Source: Nemertoderma westbladi
Lineage: Eukaryota; Xenacoelomorpha; Nemertodermatida; Nemertodermatidae
Direction: 5' to 3'
Assembly: GCA_032718475.1 (NCBI GenBank)
Contig: JAUCBJ010004401.1
Coordinates: 1 to 38,602, forward strand
Length of the DNA stretch: 38,602 nt
In this document: in pieces, positions 25,201 through 31,200 of the stretch
Numbering within the stretch: the stretch's first letter is position 1
How the letters are laid out: every line of letters starts with the position of its first letter
The notes under the pieces: model-generated
Told to the model about the DNA's origin: nothing
The model's input: the letters and a program-made list of their open reading frames with translations, nothing else
Database searches by the model: none
Position numbers and translations under genes: made by a program

Positions 25201-28200
25201 CAATTTATTATAAAACGTAATTACAGTATAAATAGTAAATAATTAATAAACTAATAACTTACTGTAGGACTATTGTACCTATTTTTACATTGCACACGGA
25301 GATGAGATTTAACTGCAGATTTAAAAGAATGTTGATTATTTAGGTTTTTAATTTCATTAGGCAGAGCGTTCCAATTTTTTATGCCGTTAAAAAAGAAAGT
25401 ATCAGATTCAAAGGATTTACAATTCGGGAGGTAGAAGTTTGAAGCACTAGCTCTGGTACTGTAAGAGTGTGTATCGCGTACTCTGTTGAATTTTTGTTTT
25501 AGGTAATTGGGACATTTACCATTATACACTTTATGCACATGGTTAAGGCGTAGCTGCTTAACTCTACTATCTAAGTTAAGTAGTCCAGATTCAGAAAAGT
25601 CATCTGGAGTTAGGTGGTGCCTAGGTTTGTAGTCTTTAATAAATCGTACTACTTTATTCTGAGCTACTTGTAATTTACATTTAAGCTGTTTGGTTAAGCC
25701 TTCATACCAAGAAGAGCACGCATAGTCCATGTGACACTGTATTAAAGAAGAGCAAAGTAACTTGCGGGAGTCGGTGTTTAAACTATTTTTATTTCTGTAT
25801 AGAAACCTAAGCCTACTGTTAACTTTCGAGAAAATATTTTTCACTGTACTTTCTCCTGATAAGCAGTTATCCAATGTGGCGCCTAAATATTTAACTTCCT
25901 TTTTATTTTCAATCTTATGTCCATTACTAGTGACTTCAAACTTAGTTACCTTCTTTAACTTTCTTTTGGAACCAAACAAAATACTTTCAGTTTTACCGTA
26001 GTGAATGGATAGCTTATTATCAACCAACCACTCATTACAGGATTCTAGAACTGCACTTAACTTTTGGGAAATATGGATAGGATCTTTATGAGAGAAAATA
26101 AGAGCACTGTCGTCGGCATATAAAATGAGTTTAAAATCGGGATCTATACTACTTATCATATCATTTACATAGCATACAAAAAGCAGAGGACCTAATATAC
26201 TACCTTGCGGTACACCACAGGTAATCTCTTGTACAGTAGACTGCGATTTGCTAATGACTACAGTTTGACCTCTGTCTGACAGGTAGGACTTGAACCAGTC
26301 TATAGAACCTACACCCATCAGGCCTAACTTACCAAGCAGAATTTCGTGATCTACAGTATCGAAAGCCTTTTGTAGGTCCAACATTACCATACCAGTATAT
26401 AAACCCTTTGCGTTATTACATCTAATTGTATCAGTTAAGTTAATAAGGCAGGTGTCTGTAGAATATGATTTACGAAAACCGGACTGAAGTTCATAGATCA
26501 GATTTAGCCTACTAAGATGTGCCTCCAGCTGTAGAAAAACAGAACGTTCTAGAATTTTAGATACAATACTTAAGATACTAACAGGTCTGTAATTACAGGG
26601 TTCTACTTTACTATTCTTTTTATACAAAGGAACAACCTTAGCTAATTTCAGTTCGTCTGGTACTACATTATCTACGATAGAGTAATTAATAATAAAAGTA
26701 ATAGGCACTTTAAGTACTACAGCACCATCCTTAAGAAAACAGGCAGGTATTAGGTCCAGACCGGTACTTTTTGAGGCTGATAGGCTAAGTAGATTTTTAA
26801 AAACGAAATCCTCAGAAACGGGTTTTAAAAATAACTTTTCTGAATTTTGTAACTTTTCTAAATAAAAATTATTTAGAGTTTCGGACCCTATACTATATTT
26901 ATTACTTGATAACGGTAATTTCTTAACTAAATTAGAGGCAACATTAGTAAAATAATTATTAAATAAATTACTAACTAGAGTATGATCATGAATCAGCTCA
27001 CCGTTATCTTGCAGAACAATATTCGATTTAGATTTAAGGTTTTTATAACCTAAAGATTTTAGGGTAGACCATAAACTTTTAGGATTATCTTTATTCTCAC
27101 TTATTTTGTTGTACAAATATTCAGATTTAGCTTTTTTTATTTCCCGTTGGACAAGGTTTCTATATTTGCAGTAATTATTATAATCAGCTAAAACACGGTA
27201 TTTCCTAAATTTATACAAATAGTTATCTCTTTCTCTGATATTACTAAGAATACCCGAGGTCATCCAGGGCTCAGTGCGTTGTTTAAGACTAATTTCTTTA
27301 ATTGGTGCTACAGTATTAAGTGCCTTTAAAAATATATCTTTAAAAACAGTGTACGCAAGGTTAATGTCAGCGGCCTTAAAACAGGGTTCCCAGTCAGAAT
27401 TAACTAACAAACTTAAAAAGCATTCCTTGCTGTAATTTTTCATAGACCTAACTGTTACTGTTTTATGATCCCCGAAAAAAGATTTTTGTGTCTTTACAAT
27501 TTAATATACAATTACTTTACAGAGTAGAAATAAAACATTAGAGAATATAGGCAAATTTATCCACGAGATAACCAGGTTTGGTATTGCGTTATAATTTCCT
27601 TCCCTTTACTACCGTCGACAGCGGTGCGGTGTATAGAAATATATAGAATTTGTTATAGCGGGAATATTTAGGATAAAATTGTGATTATTATTTGTTTGTT
27701 TACAAATTATTGTACTCGATACAACCCTTACTTATCGGCAGTTTAGTTTGCAGTATATGTGGTGGATAAGGGGCCTTCACGCTAGTAAATTCTTTTAATA
27801 AAGTTGATAATATTAGCAGGGATTCCTCACCAACTGGAGTTTCCTTGTTGAGCTTTATATAGACCCGTTTATTGTTTTGGTTTCTTTCGGAACTGATGCG
27901 TATTGCGATAATTTTGATACGTATTCAACAACGTTTATACGCTTCTGTTAGGCCTATGTTTTACCACAGTACTTGTCGTACTCACCGTCTATAAATTCCA
28001 ATACTTGCTGAGATACAACCGTAGCCAAACTCCAGACTAGCGGAGAACCTGGGACATTGAAAACACTGCACCTAGCCTCTCCCCAACGGCCTCTACTGCT
28101 GCTCATTTTGAAGCAAGTGTTACTCTCGGAGTGGAATAGACTGCCGCAATCTTAATAAATAATAATTGAAAATATTTTTTTTTAATTACATAATCTATTT

Positions 28201-31200
28201 ATATATATATAAATAATAATAATAATAGTAGTTTGTACTACTACTACTACTAGGTCGAGCGAACTCGGACAGTGGAAATGAGATTAGTAGTTTGTAAATC
28301 AATGTAATTATATTGTAATGTTATATATATTGTATATATTGTATATTGCAATGTAATTATAGTGACGTGGGCATTCGGGGGGCGTTTAACCCGCAGACCC
28401 AGGCTTTGATCGACATCAGGTTGGTTAACCTTGACGCCGGGTCTTATGCGGGGCGCTCCCCGATGTCAGTCCTCGAGTCAGCCGAAGACGAGAAGGAGCG
28501 GCTCTACTCCGACGCAGTCTGGGCGCGGCGTGGCGACTTCTCGCCATACGTCGCCTCCTGCGACGGAGTGTTGGCCCCCCAAGCGGACAAGCTCCTCAGG
28601 ACCATTGCCCAGAATCTCCACCGGACGTGGGGGAGACCCTACAGCATGGTGATGGTGTGGGTCCGTACCCGGGTCCAGCTGGCTATCGTTCGCGGGGCTT
28701 CCCATTGCCTTAGAGGGTCGCGGACGAAATGGCGTAACGGGCTCGGGCTGGACGACGGCGCTGGGATACCAGGTGGCTTTGTGTGACAGGTAGTGTTGGT
28801 GCTAGTATTTTGCTAATTGATTAACAAACGTTTTGCTAAAACATTTTGCTGTGTGGTATTGTATGTAATAAATCTATCGTGCATTTATGTAATTATATTA
28901 ATTGTTAAATTATTTTGTTAATATTATTCTTATTGTTTAAACTGTGTGCGCAATTGAGTTGCAGACCGATACAGTCTGACTTTATTGAGCGGTTTCTTTT
29001 AGCAGGTGAAATAGCATTGACCTTGGAAGTAGGGCGAATTTCATCTAAAGAGTAGTTTAGTGGAGGCCAGAGGACAAGCCTGTATGTTATTTATTATTTT
29101 ATAGAAGCAACCTACTCTATTAAGGGGGCTGTTATATGAGACTGGTATATCTCTAATAGAAACCTATTGGAAATTATTATTTGGATGAATAACTCTAAAT
29201 GAATTAATTATTAAACTAATTATTCAATATATATGATCAATTGTACGGATACTTACCAATGCACTGACCATAGAACTTCATTTGGTTTGGCCCACATTCG
29301 AATGCAGCACACTCAGAAACCTCGGATAGAGCCTCCTCTGCAGTTTCTCTCTCGTCCATACAAGGAGACCCTATATAAGCAATCAGGTTAATGTGTGTTT
29401 CACAGATTTAAGGAAATACCACTTATATTGATTGTGCTACCATGTATTAGAACTTTTAATAGTCATGCTAAACCAAATTCATCTTTATGCTCACTTAATA
29501 ATCGAGGCATTTAATTACCTTGGTAGTAATGACTTATTACCAAAACCAAGCAGAACCCTGCAGGTACAACTGATGATTCAAGCCGGCCACCGTTATACTA
29601 GAACTGATAAGCCTGTACCTAATCTTATTTTGGCGAGCGGAGACATGGTCATTAACTGGTTTAGCATTATTATTATGTCTGTATTGATATTATGATTAAC
29701 ATGGTCTTGATAATCCATAAACTGATATAACATGATATGGTTCGCAGTACTACTGGATGCAGCTTCTTAGGTGCTGACATTCCTGCGAGAATGTTCGCTG
29801 GCAAAGTCTATGATTAAATTTGTAATTGAAACAAGATTAACCAACAGTTTCAGGGAATGGTATTAATCTGCATCAAATTCAACAATGACTCAATAAATAA
29901 TAACACATTACCTGTACACATTTGTTCTAATGAATTCCAATAATTTTCCTTCAATTCGATTGGACAGGAGTTGGTGGTTATTAGGCAACTAGTATCAGAT
30001 TCTTGGGCACAACCTGCATATATTTTAGAACAGTAAAATTTACTAAGATGTCCGTTTAATGGAATTCTTCTGAAATTGGCACATTTTTATATGATATTTT
30101 AATTAATATTTACTTTGTTTACATTTTATTAAGGCAAAATGATATACTTGCGATTCGATTCTTATCACTGTATTTTTAAACAAAGAAATTGAAAGTTTCG
30201 AAATTAACAGAAAATGCCTCCTCACCACACTTTATTGATGATGAGCACTGAGCATATTTGTTCCTCTTTCAGATGTATGTTGTATGTGCAACTCTCCTCT
30301 GTGGTTGGGTTTCTCAACCCTAGGCCACCTACCATCTCGTGTGCCAATATCAGTCAATAAACCTCTATGATGACAATGGGCTGTACGTACACCCGTACAT
30401 TTGTCAATTGGAATGAGGCCATCAATGCCCAAATGACCTCCAATGTAAACAAACTATTCGCAAGACTCTAGGTAATGCTCGCTATTACTTGCATCCTGCT
30501 ATGGGCTCTGTATCACATAAGATAATCATGCCAATCTAATATGTCGTGCACACATTAACTGTAAGCCTTCCCTTAGCATTAGTCCGTCACATTAATAACG
30601 TTTTGGTGGTTGACGTTGGCTTTGTAACTGATCGGTGTGTGTGTCTTTCATGGCATCCAAGACTGTTTTCGATCCAGAAACCCTGCAGAGTCTCACAAAG
30701 TATACCCTTTGATCTCATAGTCCACTGATTTCTTCGGGTACTACTACTAGTATCGGCATGCTGCATTGCAGCTGCATTTTTAAGAATGCTGTACCGGCTT
30801 GTCGACAAAATTGCGCCGTCACATCTCCCTATCACCCATGACATTTGCTAGATCATCCGCATCTTCAAGACCAGTGTCCTTTAAGATGCGTCTCAAGAAA
30901 GTCATGTGCTGTCCACCATGCTTATACACTCCATGAGGCTGCCAAAGTACAAGATTATGCACTGGCTGGTCCTCACGGCGAAAGCAATGTCCTGCAAAGT
31001 GGAGGCGATTTTGTTCTAGTGTCAAGCTTGGGGGAACCAATGAGACACCTCCAATGTTATATAGTGTCTGGTTGGAGATGTGTGCATTGTACTTGACACA
31101 ATGAACCCGGCGTAGCATTCTTGTGAATGTGCCATCCAGAGATTTGGTGTCCTCAGCAGTTAGAGCCCAGCATGGACTCCCAAAGAGGAGTACTGGAACT

